A stretch of DNA of 7,474 nt. Source: Dehalococcoidia bacterium. Its GTDB lineage: Bacteria; Chloroflexota; Dehalococcoidia; UBA2979. The position numbers and the translations under genes were made by a program. Positions 1-7,474 of the stretch are shown piece by piece. The stretch spans positions 1 through 7,474 of the forward strand of contig JABIST010000442.1 of the NCBI GenBank assembly GCA_018700215.1. Reading direction: 5' to 3'. The notes under the pieces were generated by a model, which was given only the letters and a program-made list of their open reading frames with translations, had not been told where the DNA came from and made no database searches. How positions within the stretch are numbered: position 1 is the first letter of the stretch; the number at the start of each line of letters is the position of its first letter.

Positions 1-552
1 CTCCGCGTTGAAACCTGCGAGGTTCTCGGTCAGCCCAATCACCGCCACCTTCGTCGTCTTGTAGCCGACGTACGGATAGGCGCTGCGTGCGGCCATCGAG
101 GAAATATTGACGATCGAGCCGCTGCGCTGCTCTCGCATGTGGGGCAGCGCGTGTTTGCAGGCGAGCCACATCCCCCGCAGGTTCACCTGGTAGAGCCGGT
201 CGAATGCCTCGACGGTCAGATCCGTGCCGACCGCATCGCCAAGCGCCAGGCTGGCGCCCACGTTGTTGTGCAGCAGGTCGATTCGACCAAACTGGTTGAG
301 ACAAGCGTCGATCGCGCCTCGAACGTCCACTTCCTCGACCACATCTGCGGCGAAGGCCGCCGCCTCTCCACCCTCGTCCCGGATCAGTGCCGCAGTCTCC
401 TCGGCGGCTTCCAGCGCGCGGTCGACGACGAGGACGCGCGCGCCCTCGCGAGCGAGCAGTACTGCCGTGGCGCGTCCGTTGCCGATGGTCTCGCCGGGCG
501 TCTGCCCGCCCCCGAAGATCAGCAGTGTCTTGCCCTCAACTCGTCCGGCCAT
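1..552 (-). CDS. Short-chain dehydrogenase/reductase (SDR), partial, C-terminus beyond left edge
   Basis: The reading frame is open from the ATG at 552 to the window edge and gives 184 residues of an SDR, an NAD(P)-dependent oxidoreductase with a Rossmann fold. Visible features in order: a glycine-rich nucleotide loop at residues 14-27 with an inserted TPGE segment (GGGQTPGETIGNGRA); Asp44 at the end of the second strand, which usually favours NAD(H) over NADP(H); Ala-Asp-Val at 69-71; NNVG at 96-99, a variant of NNAG; Asn124; the catalytic serine at 151 or 152; and Tyr164-x-x-x-Lys168. SDRs are about 250 residues, so roughly 70 are missing. The start at 552 follows an excellent ribosome binding site. 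An in-frame ATG 15 bases upstream (565-567) lies inside that site and is less likely. The substrate cannot be inferred. The gene is divergent from the hydrolase at 636. Confidence 0.95.
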   Translation of the reverse strand, partial: MAGRVEGKTLLIFGGGQTPGETIGNGRATAVLLAREGARVLVVDRALEAAEETAALIRDEGGEAAAFAADVVEEVDVRGAIDACLNQFGRIDLLHNNVGASLALGDAVGTDLTVEAFDRLYQVNLRGMWLACKHALPHMREQRSGSIVNISSMAARSAYPYVGYKTTKVAVIGLTENLAGFNAE

Positions 553-557
553 GGTGT

Positions 558-565
558 CTCTCCTC
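558..565 (-). promoter_or_regulatory. Ribosome binding site of the SDR gene
   Basis: Read on the minus strand this is GAGGAGAG, ending five bases before the ATG at 552. It decides between that ATG and the in-frame ATG at 565-567, which overlaps the site itself. Confidence 0.75.
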
Positions 566-580
566 ATCGGTTGCCACCGC

Positions 581-629
581 ATTCTAGGAGCGCCGGGTCG
601 TGCTCCGTCCGGACTCGCGCGTATATAGT
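581..629. promoter_or_regulatory. Putative divergent promoter pair between the SDR and hydrolase genes
   Basis: On the minus strand, TAGAAT (586 down to 581) is a five-of-six match to the -10 consensus and would start transcription about 20 bases before the SDR start codon. On the plus strand, TATAGT (624-629) lies exactly seven bases before the GTG at 636, the spacing expected for a leaderless mRNA of the hydrolase. With normal 17-base spacers the two -35 regions would fall on nearly the same bases (about 601-609). Neither -35 matches TTGACA well, so this rests mainly on the -10 hexamers and spacing. Confidence 0.4.
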
Positions 630-635
630 TCCGCA

Positions 636-1469
636 GTGACCGACCCAGCGACCGATCTCACACACCACTTCGTCGACGGCACCCCTCGACTGCACGCGGT
701 GGAGTGGCGAGCGACCAACTCGCCGACCCTCCTCCTGCTGCACGGCGCGACGCACCATGCCCGTTACTGGGATCCGCTGGTCCGGCTGCTCCAGCCGTAC
801 CGAGTGCTGGCGCTGGATGCGCGCGGACACGGTGCTTCCGAGTGGGCTGAGTCTGGTCGCTACGACCCGGACCACTACGTCGCCGACCTCCAACGCGCCG
901 TCGAGCAGTTGGCGCCGAGCGATGGCGTGGCGCTGATCGGCCACTCCACCGGCTCGCTCGTATCGATGCGCTACGCGGCGAAGCACCCGGATCGCCTGTG
1001 GGCAACGGTTTTCGTCGACATCGATCCACGTCCCCCCGACTCACAGCGCGAACGCCTACAGGGCGTCGGGGCACGTCCCGCACGAACCTTCGAATCCCTC
1101 GATGAGGCGCGGGCGCGAATCCAACTACTGACCCCCGGTCTCAGTGACGCCGACTACGACATGCTGGCAGAGACGACCTTCGAGCGGCTCGAGGACGGGA
1201 GCTACCAACAACGGCTCGACCAACGAACGCTGGCTGAGTACCCGCAGTTCGATAACCGCTCGCTGCTCTCAGGGATCGATCTACCGGCACTGGTGATGCG
1301 AGGTGCGACATCGACGGTCAACGGCGCTGAAGCAGCAGCGGCAGCGGCGGCTGCGCTCCCTCGAGGAGAACTAGCGACGGTGCGAGGCGAGCACCAACTG
1401 CATGTGCAGGAGCCGGCGGCGGTCGCCGAAGTGTTACTGGAGTTCCTCGGGCGGCACGCACCGCGGTAG
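636..1469 (+). CDS. Alpha/beta-fold hydrolase
   Basis: This encodes a 277-residue alpha/beta-hydrolase-fold enzyme (AB hydrolase_1 type), probably a soluble cytoplasmic esterase, lactonase or similar hydrolase; the substrate is not evident. Counting from the GTG at 636: LLLLHGA at 32-38 holds the HG oxyanion element; LALDARGHGAS at 58-68 is the usual strand-turn motif; the nucleophile elbow GHSTG is at 102-106 with Ser104; and His256 in LHVQEP is the likely catalytic histidine. The acid residue is unclear: the usual Asp after the seventh strand is absent (VMRGATSTVNG), so Asp128 or Asp130 in VDIDPRPP may serve. An alanine run (ten of eleven residues) lies near 230-240. An alternative start, GTG at 600, has an AGGAG at 586-590 and would add 12 residues. 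I prefer 636 because homology begins just after it and a -10-like TATAGT fits a leaderless start. Length is normal for the family. Confidence 0.92.
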   Translation: MTDPATDLTHHFVDGTPRLHAVEWRATNSPTLLLLHGATHHARYWDPLVRLLQPYRVLALDARGHGASEWAESGRYDPDHYVADLQRAVEQLAPSDGVALIGHSTGSLVSMRYAAKHPDRLWATVFVDIDPRPPDSQRERLQGVGARPARTFESLDEARARIQLLTPGLSDADYDMLAETTFERLEDGSYQQRLDQRTLAEYPQFDNRSLLSGIDLPALVMRGATSTVNGAEAAAAAAAALPRGELATVRGEHQLHVQEPAAVAEVLLEFLGRHAPR

Positions 1470-1498
1470 CAGCCGAGGAGTTGCTGCGAGCCGTCGCC

Positions 1499-1518
1499 GC
1501 TGATTCGGCGCGATCAGC
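1499..1518. terminator. Weak stem-loop after the hydrolase gene
   Basis: GCTGAT (1499-1504) and ATCAGC (1513-1518) form a six-base-pair stem with an eight-base loop, 29 bases after the hydrolase stop codon. There is no T-run after it, so it is at best a weak or Rho-assisted terminator. The rest of 1470-1634 shows no gene or convincing promoter. Confidence 0.25.
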
Positions 1519-1634
1519 ACCTCTGACATGGCCTGTGGTTTAAGGCGAAGGTCAGCGGCGGGTTCCCCGAAGGTCCCTTGCGAGGGGATGGCGGTGCACA
1601 CGACGATTCCCCGGGTACGGAAGTGGTGCAGGAG

Positions 1635-2117
1635 ATGACGGCCAACCTGGATCCAGTCCCAGTCGTGAGAGTCTCGGGTTCCGGACGGAATGTCGGGAAG
1701 ACGACGCTGGCGACGCATCTGATTTCGTGGCTTTCGGAGCGCGGATATCGAGTGTCCGGGGTGAAGCGGACACATCACGCGGTGCCGCCGGATCGCGCTG
1801 GCTCTGATACGGACCAGATGGCTGAGGCAGGCGCGAACCGAGTGGCGTTCGTGGGGCCGGATGGCGTGCTGGAGCGCTCCGGACCGGCGCCGCTAGAAGA
1901 CGTGGTGGCGCGGTTGAGCGCTGATGCGGACGTGGTGGTTGTCGAGGGATACCGGGATGAGTCGCTGGGTGTGCAGCTACACCTGATGGGTGCCCCGCCC
2001 GCTCGGGTGGCGATGCGGGCGGGCGACGGTCGGTTCATCCGGACGGTGTCTGCTGACGATCTTGACCTGATCGGTGAGTTTGTTGAGCAGGCGTTGCTGG
2101 TGGAGGTGACCGCGTAG
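1635..2117 (+). CDS. mobB: Molybdopterin-guanine dinucleotide biosynthesis protein MobB
   Basis: MobB is a P-loop GTP-binding protein that assists MobA in attaching GMP to molybdopterin, giving the MGD form of molybdenum cofactor used by DMSO-reductase-family enzymes such as NarG. The 160-residue product (from ATG 1635) has the Walker A loop GSGRNVGKTT at 15-24 with Lys22; the family signature VKRTHH at 43-48 followed by a conserved Asp-rich, glycine-containing stretch (RAGSDTDQMAEAGA, 54-67); and a Walker B-like strand running into VEGYRDE at 103-109, equivalent to VEGFKHE of E. coli MobB. Length is typical. The start is uncertain: AGGAG abuts the ATG directly, so in-frame GTG codons at 1623 or 1626 are also possible, and a TTG at 1578 would add 19 residues without similarity. 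No mobA is next to it. The narG gene 2.4 kb downstream is a plausible client. Confidence 0.93.
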   Translation: MTANLDPVPVVRVSGSGRNVGKTTLATHLISWLSERGYRVSGVKRTHHAVPPDRAGSDTDQMAEAGANRVAFVGPDGVLERSGPAPLEDVVARLSADADVVVVEGYRDESLGVQLHLMGAPPARVAMRAGDGRFIRTVSADDLDLIGEFVEQALLVEVTA

Positions 2118-2252
2118 AGACGAACGTCGGCAGGACCATGGCCTTCCGTCGGCCGGATTTCTGACATACCCACGCGGGAGCGTCGGATAGTGGTTTGGTC
2201 AGCGTCCGCGGTTTGGACTCGCCGCGTTGTGCCCCGTTGAGCAGAATTGGAA

Positions 2253-2285
2253 CCCTCCGGCCGTTCAGATTCATCTACCGGAGGG
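2253..2285. repeat. Inverted repeat, 8-bp stem, in the leader of the His-rich gene
   Basis: CCCTCCGG (2253-2260) and CCGGAGGG (2278-2285) are perfect inverted copies separated by 17 bases. The right arm contains CGGAGG (2279-2284), the same hexamer as the ribosome binding site region of the next gene (2387-2392). The left arm could therefore pair with either one. This could be a regulatory stem-loop, part of a mobB terminator, or a protein-binding site. Confidence 0.6.
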
Positions 2286-2303
2286 CACGCATCGTGCTGT
2301 TGT

Positions 2304-2320
2304 GGGGGTGATGCACCCCC
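2304..2320. repeat. GC-rich hairpin, 7-bp stem, 3-base loop
   Basis: GGGGGTG and CACCCCC are perfect complements around an ATG loop. The hairpin lies 18 bases after the preceding inverted repeat and 78 bases before the start codon at 2399. The following bases (GATCAGACTT) contain no clear T-run, so an intrinsic terminator is possible but not well supported. Confidence 0.6.
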
Positions 2321-2387
2321 GATCAGACTTCCGTAACTGGTCAGCAACGTTTGTTCGCGAGTAGTCTCGTGTCGTGAACTAAAGCGC

Positions 2388-2392
2388 GGAGG
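2388..2392 (+). promoter_or_regulatory. Ribosome binding site of the His-rich gene
   Basis: A full GGAGG sits six bases before the ATG at 2399. This near-ideal site is the strongest evidence that the short downstream frame is a real gene. Confidence 0.8.
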
Positions 2393-2398
2393 TAAGCG

Positions 2399-2635
2399 AT
2401 GGTCGACGACCGAGCACCACTGATCCAGCGCCTCGCCGAAGCCGGCGTGACCGGTGACGACTGGATCGGCATGGACGAGATGACGGCGGACGCACTCAAG
2501 CTCCTGCTCGATAGCGTGGAGCAGCATCGCGAAATGTGGGTGCTTCCGAACGATGATCCGGAGCAGGCTCACGATCATCAGCACGATCATGCGCCGGGCG
2601 AACCGCACCAGCACCAGCACGAGCACCCGCAGTAG
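2399..2635 (+). CDS. Small hypothetical protein with histidine-rich C-terminal tail
   Basis: I do not recognise this 78-residue protein. Residues 1-50 are acidic and look helical (for example MTADALKLLLDSVEQH at 28-43) and contain Trp22 and Trp47. The last 22 residues are dominated by alternating histidines at 58, 60, 62, 64, 70, 72, 74 and 76, interspersed with Asp, Gln and Glu. Tails like this bind Ni, Zn, Co or Cu in metallochaperones and storage proteins, so a metal-binding role is a reasonable inference and no more. There is no signal peptide or membrane segment, so it should be cytoplasmic. The tail is encoded by short tandem DNA repeats and could vary in length between strains. It lies between mobB and a PaiB-like gene, 102 bases before the latter. 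An ideal ribosome binding site supports the start. Confidence 0.78.
   Translation: MVDDRAPLIQRLAEAGVTGDDWIGMDEMTADALKLLLDSVEQHREMWVLPNDDPEQAHDHQHDHAPGEPHQHQHEHPQ
2570..2629 (+). repeat. Short tandem repeats encoding the His-rich tail
   Basis: Two near-identical 12-base units (2570-2581 and 2582-2593, each starting CACGATCAT) are followed, after a 12-base interruption, by four hexamer units at 2606-2629: CACCAG twice, then CACGAG and CACCCG. The hexamers keep the reading frame, so gain or loss of a unit would change the number of histidines without a frameshift. Confidence 0.65.
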
Positions 2636-2737
2636 TCGGGCCGAGCACTCTGATCGCTCTGATCGCTGGAACGACCCGACGCTGCAACATCCGGTGGGAG
2701 AGCTGAGCGCGCGTGCGAACCTGAACGAAGGTTGAGG

Positions 2738-3328
2738 ATGTCGGAAGCAGAGAGCTACTCCTTCGGGATGCTGATTACCGCTCTGGACGGCGAGCCAATC
2801 GCGACCCAGCTACCCTTCGCGTTCTTCCCGGAACGGGACGAATACGGCTCCTTCTTCAGTCACACATCGATCGATAACCCGCAGGTGCAACAGTTCGCAC
2901 CGCACTGTCCCGACTGCCCGTTGGCACTGATCGTGTTTCAGGGCCCCCACAGCTACATTTCGCCGCGCTGGCGTGGAGCGGACGGACCAACCGCCCCAAC
3001 CTGGAACTACGTCGCGATTCACGTGTACGGGCGCCCTCGAGTAATCGAAGATCCTCGCGAGGTCCGGGAGCTGCTCGGACGGGCAGTCGACCAGTACGAG
3101 GCAGATATGGCCCAACCGTGGTCGCTCGATGAGCTGGATGAAGCCTATTTCCAGCAGCGAATGGCTTCGATGGTCGCGTTCGACATCCCGGTCGAGCGCA
3201 TCGAAACGAAGGCTCGCCTCGGCCAGAAACAGTCCGCCGAAATGAATGCAGAACTCGCGGACTGGCTCGAGATCCAGCCAGACCCGATGCGTCGCGAACT
3301 CGCACGGCTGCTGCGTGCCTCTCTCTAG
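2738..3328 (+). CDS. PaiB-family FMN-binding protein (FMN_bind_2 / putative negative regulator)
   Basis: This is a member of the PaiB family (FMN_bind_2), split-barrel flavin-binding proteins. B. subtilis PaiB is described as a negative regulator of sporulation and protease genes, but most homologues have no known role, and no helix-turn-helix is evident here. The 196-residue product carries the family blocks: LPFAFFPERD at 25-34, VFQGPHSYISPRW at 67-79, PTWNYVAIHVYGRPRVIEDP at 87-106, QPWSLDE near 126-132 and DIPVERIETKARLGQKQ at 149-165. The usual N-terminal MYxPxxF segment (about 15-20 residues) is missing. The frame upstream has no ATG or GTG before a stop at 2660, so this is a short form and not a mis-called start. 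It also has HCPDC at 56-60, a CXXC pair I would not expect here. GAAGG (2727-2731) six bases before ATG 2738 supports the start over the TTG at 2732. Confidence 0.92.
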   Translation: MSEAESYSFGMLITALDGEPIATQLPFAFFPERDEYGSFFSHTSIDNPQVQQFAPHCPDCPLALIVFQGPHSYISPRWRGADGPTAPTWNYVAIHVYGRPRVIEDPREVRELLGRAVDQYEADMAQPWSLDELDEAYFQQRMASMVAFDIPVERIETKARLGQKQSAEMNAELADWLEIQPDPMRRELARLLRASL

Positions 3329-3482
3329 TTGGTCCACGTTCGGCCCGTCGGCTCGCGCCCTTCGGTCGAACTCTCCTCCGCTGCCCGGTACCCCATGGCA
3401 CTCATCGCTCCAACATCACGTCTAGTGAAGCCCATCAAAGAATGATTATTACAAGATAGATGATCCTGTTATTTGCGATCTC

Positions 3483-3524
3483 ATGACCAAACGGGACCGT
3501 CCTAGGGACGGTCCATTTAGTCAT
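3483..3524. terminator. 42-base imperfect palindrome, possible bidirectional terminator
   Basis: The inner stem is nine perfect pairs (3494-3502 with 3506-3514) around a TAG loop. After a small internal loop it extends by AAA/TTT (3489-3491 with 3516-3518), a C/A mismatch, and ATGAC/GTCAT (3483-3487 with 3520-3524). A-rich and T-rich flanks on the two sides of a GC stem resemble a bidirectional intrinsic terminator with short T-tracts. It would insulate the nar genes from the PaiB-like gene, whose stop codon is about 155 bases upstream. An operator or a remnant of a mobile-element end is possible instead. Confidence 0.5.
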
Positions 3525-3555
3525 AGGAATCAAGTCACCTTAAGAGGGGCTGTTG

Positions 3556-3566
3556 GTCACTGTGAC
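3556..3566. promoter_or_regulatory. Palindromic dyad GTCAC-T-GTGAC, possible operator
   Basis: This is a perfect 11-base palindrome located 94 bases before the cytochrome start codon. Its half-site resembles the TGTGA element recognised by CRP/FNR-family proteins, but the central spacing is not that of a classical CRP site. Its function is unknown. Confidence 0.3.
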
Positions 3567-3604
3567 GTTCGCCGGTCAGCCCTGAATATCTGCTGGATTG
3601 CAAT

Positions 3605-3632
3605 GTGTTCCAGAGGCGCCAAGTCGGAACAC
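3605..3632. repeat. Inverted repeat GTGTTCC...GGAACAC before the cytochrome gene
   Basis: Seven-base perfect arms (3605-3611 and 3626-3632) are separated by 14 bases and end 16 bases before the ribosome binding site. The arm geometry (one helical turn apart) would suit a dimeric repressor or a 5' UTR stem-loop. Confidence 0.4.
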
Positions 3633-3647
3633 GCGCTGCCCTACCGA

Positions 3648-3653
3648 GGGAGG
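3648..3653 (+). promoter_or_regulatory. Ribosome binding site of the cytochrome c gene
   Basis: GGGAGG ends six bases before the ATG at 3660. It favours this ATG over the overlapping out-of-frame ATG at 3656. Confidence 0.75.
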
Positions 3654-3659
3654 CGATGA

Positions 3660-4523
3660 ATGAGACAGCAAGTCGACCGTGGCGTTCCGACGCGAATTCG
3701 CAGGATTCTGCTCTCCAGTGCACTGATGCTCGTTCTGCTCGCAGGCGGGCTCGCGATGGCGTCACCTGACTCGTCGTCAGAAACCGCACTTGGACCAACC
3801 CAGGACGCTTCGTCGCTCTTCCAGACGAAGTGTTCGGCCTGCCACACCATCGGCGGTGGTGACATCGTCGGCCCAGACCTTGCAGGAGTCACGACCCGAC
3901 GTGACCGCGACTGGCTCGTCAGCTGGCTAGCCGACCCGCCAGCGATGATCGCCGACGGCGATCCGATCGCCGTCGAACTGCTCGCACAGTTCAACAACGT
4001 GCAGATGCCCGCACTCGGCCTCACCGATGCTGACGTCGAGTCACTCGTTGCCTACTTCGAGGAGCAGGACGGCGGGACGGGCACGCCCGTACTCATCAGT
4101 GAGCCTGGCGATGGTGACGCCAACGCCGGGAGGAACCTCTTCACCGGCGCCAACACGCTGGACAACGGTGGCCCATCCTGCCGTGCCTGTCACAGCATCG
4201 CCGGCATCGGTGCCCTCGGTGGCGGCAAGCTCGGGCCAGACCTCACCACGGCCTACAACCGTCTTGGTGACGGCATGATCGCGATGCCACAGACGGGCAC
4301 GATGCAGCCGATCTTCACCGAGAAACTGCTGACCGAAGAAGAGCAGACGAATCTCCTGGCGTTCTTCCGGTCCACCGACATCACAGGACGTTCGTCTGAG
4401 GTCATCTGGCAACTCGGCGGCCTGTCGGTCGCGGGGGTTGTGATTGTGGCGGCACTGACTCACCTGATCTGGCGACGACGCCTCACAGGTGTGCGAATTC
4501 CGATGGTGACCGGACGGAAATAG
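3660..4523 (+). CDS. narC: Membrane-anchored dihaem cytochrome c (NarC-like)
   Basis: This 287-residue protein is an extracytoplasmic dihaem c-type cytochrome, expected to pass electrons to or from the adjacent nitrate reductase complex. After a basic N-terminus, residues 15-34 form a hydrophobic export segment. The first cytochrome domain has CSACH at 58-62 and likely axial Met116 in VQMPALG. The second has CRACH at 174-178 and likely axial Met215 in GTMQPIF. A C-terminal membrane helix (about 249-270) ends in WRRR, which places the tail inside and both haems outside. The order cytochrome-narG matches Thermus narCGHJI, where the NarC cytochrome is needed for an active enzyme. Similar cytochromes accompany the Nar/Nxr of Chloroflexota. 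The symbol rests on this synteny and the dihaem layout. The gene ends 41 bases before narG, so co-transcription is very likely. All haem-binding residues are intact. Confidence 0.9.
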   Translation: MRQQVDRGVPTRIRRILLSSALMLVLLAGGLAMASPDSSSETALGPTQDASSLFQTKCSACHTIGGGDIVGPDLAGVTTRRDRDWLVSWLADPPAMIADGDPIAVELLAQFNNVQMPALGLTDADVESLVAYFEEQDGGTGTPVLISEPGDGDANAGRNLFTGANTLDNGGPSCRACHSIAGIGALGGGKLGPDLTTAYNRLGDGMIAMPQTGTMQPIFTEKLLTEEEQTNLLAFFRSTDITGRSSEVIWQLGGLSVAGVVIVAALTHLIWRRRLTGVRIPMVTGRK

Positions 4524-4525
4524 CG

Positions 4526-4541
4526 ATCGGGCAATCGGGCA
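4526..4541 (+). repeat. Two tandem copies of ATCGGGCA between the cytochrome and narG genes
   Basis: An exact 8-base direct duplication starts two bases after the cytochrome stop codon. It is probably a slippage duplication in a short intergenic space, with no evident function. Confidence 0.5.
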
Positions 4542-4549
4542 AGGCGCTC

Positions 4550-4561
4550 GGAGGGCAAGGA
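4550..4561 (+). promoter_or_regulatory. Ribosome binding region of narG
   Basis: Two candidate sites precede the ATG at 4565: GGAGG (4550-4554, ten bases away) and AAGGA (4557-4561, three bases away). Neither has ideal spacing, but together they support this start, which also fits the NarG N-terminus. Confidence 0.55.
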
Positions 4562-4564
4562 ACA

Positions 4565-7474
<2,910 letters not shown>

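Larger units (their letters stand above)
2118..2398. other. Non-coding gap between mobB and the His-rich gene
   Basis: No convincing gene lies here. It holds two near-repeats of GGTTTGG (2192-2198 and 2210-2216) and two strong hairpins (listed separately), and it ends in the ribosome binding site of the 2399 gene. A minus-strand frame at 2035-2274 lacks a ribosome binding site and overlaps the end of mobB, so I do not call it. Confidence 0.6.
3329..3659. other. 331-base intergenic region upstream of the cytochrome/nar genes
   Basis: There is no coding potential worth calling. The first 90 bases are GC-rich. Bases 3421-3482 are clearly AT-rich compared with the rest of the window. Then come a 42-base palindrome (3483-3524), a GTCAC/GTGAC dyad (3556-3566) and a GTGTTCC/GGAACAC dyad (3605-3632). 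It probably contains the promoter and control sites of the respiratory operon, but no -35/-10 pair stands out. A sequence at 3520-3533 (GTCATAGGAATCAA) matches eight of ten conserved bases of the FNR box, but it overlaps the palindrome. Confidence 0.55.

Noticed and set aside
139..639. Plus-strand frames opposite the SDR gene
   Set aside because: The minus strand encodes a clear SDR with nucleotide-binding and YxxxK motifs; these are shadows.
2035..2274. Minus-strand 79-codon frame in the gap after mobB
   Set aside because: It has no ribosome binding site, low-complexity composition and overlap with the end of mobB; no recognisable protein.
1775..2626. Minus-strand frame (283 codons) across mobB, the gap and the His-rich gene
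   Set aside because: It runs antisense to MobB and to a well-supported small gene. Its hydrophobic start is only the complement of the His-codon repeats.
2570..2629. Tandem repeats considered as a CRISPR-like array
   Set aside because: Units are 6-12 bases with no spacers and lie in frame within a coding sequence.
2650..2667. Direct repeat of CTGATCGCT in the gap before the PaiB-like gene
   Set aside because: It has only two copies of nine bases, with no array, secondary structure or mobile-element context.
3329..3659. Search for a tRNA, small RNA or transposon end in the long intergenic region
   Set aside because: No cloverleaf, T-arm consensus, target-site duplication or terminal inverted repeats flanking a module were found; only the isolated palindrome stands out.

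Overview
The window is GC-rich bacterial DNA and looks chromosomal. I see no transposase, integrase, phage gene, CRISPR array, tRNA or rRNA. The most diagnostic part is the right half, where a membrane-anchored dihaem cytochrome c gene sits directly upstream of a cytoplasmic-type nitrate reductase alpha subunit gene (narG). That order matches the narC-narG start of the Thermus nar operon and resembles the Nar/Nxr loci of some Chloroflexota (Thermomicrobia-like bacteria, including the nitrite oxidiser Nitrolancea). A Chloroflexota or Deinococcota-like host is my inference from gene order and composition; it is not proven.

Layout. Positions 1-552 (minus strand) hold the N-terminal 184 residues of a short-chain dehydrogenase/reductase that runs off the left edge. 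It is divergent from an alpha/beta hydrolase (636-1469, plus), and the short space between them carries a plausible back-to-back promoter pair. Then, all on the plus strand, come a MobB-type P-loop GTPase of molybdopterin guanine dinucleotide synthesis (1635-2117), a 281-base gap with two strong hairpins, an unrecognised 78-residue protein with a histidine-rich tail (2399-2635), and a PaiB-family FMN-binding protein (2738-3328). A 331-base non-coding stretch (3329-3659) follows, with an AT-rich patch, a 42-base imperfect palindrome and two smaller dyads. It leads into the cytochrome gene (3660-4523) and narG (4565 to the right edge, 970 codons, 3' end missing).

How the parts fit. NarG needs a bis-MGD molybdenum cofactor, so a mobB gene about 2.4 kb upstream makes functional sense, though the two are not evidently co-transcribed. 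The cytochrome has an N-terminal membrane/export segment, two CXXCH haem sites and a C-terminal anchor, so its haems should lie outside the membrane while NarG, which has no Tat signal, works inside. Electron transfer between them would go through the NarH/NarI-type subunits expected beyond the right edge. Nitrate reduction and nitrite oxidation cannot be told apart from this window. The best candidates for something undescribed are the His-rich small gene with its structured leader and the palindrome-rich region in front of the cytochrome gene. Neither amounts to a demonstrated new system.
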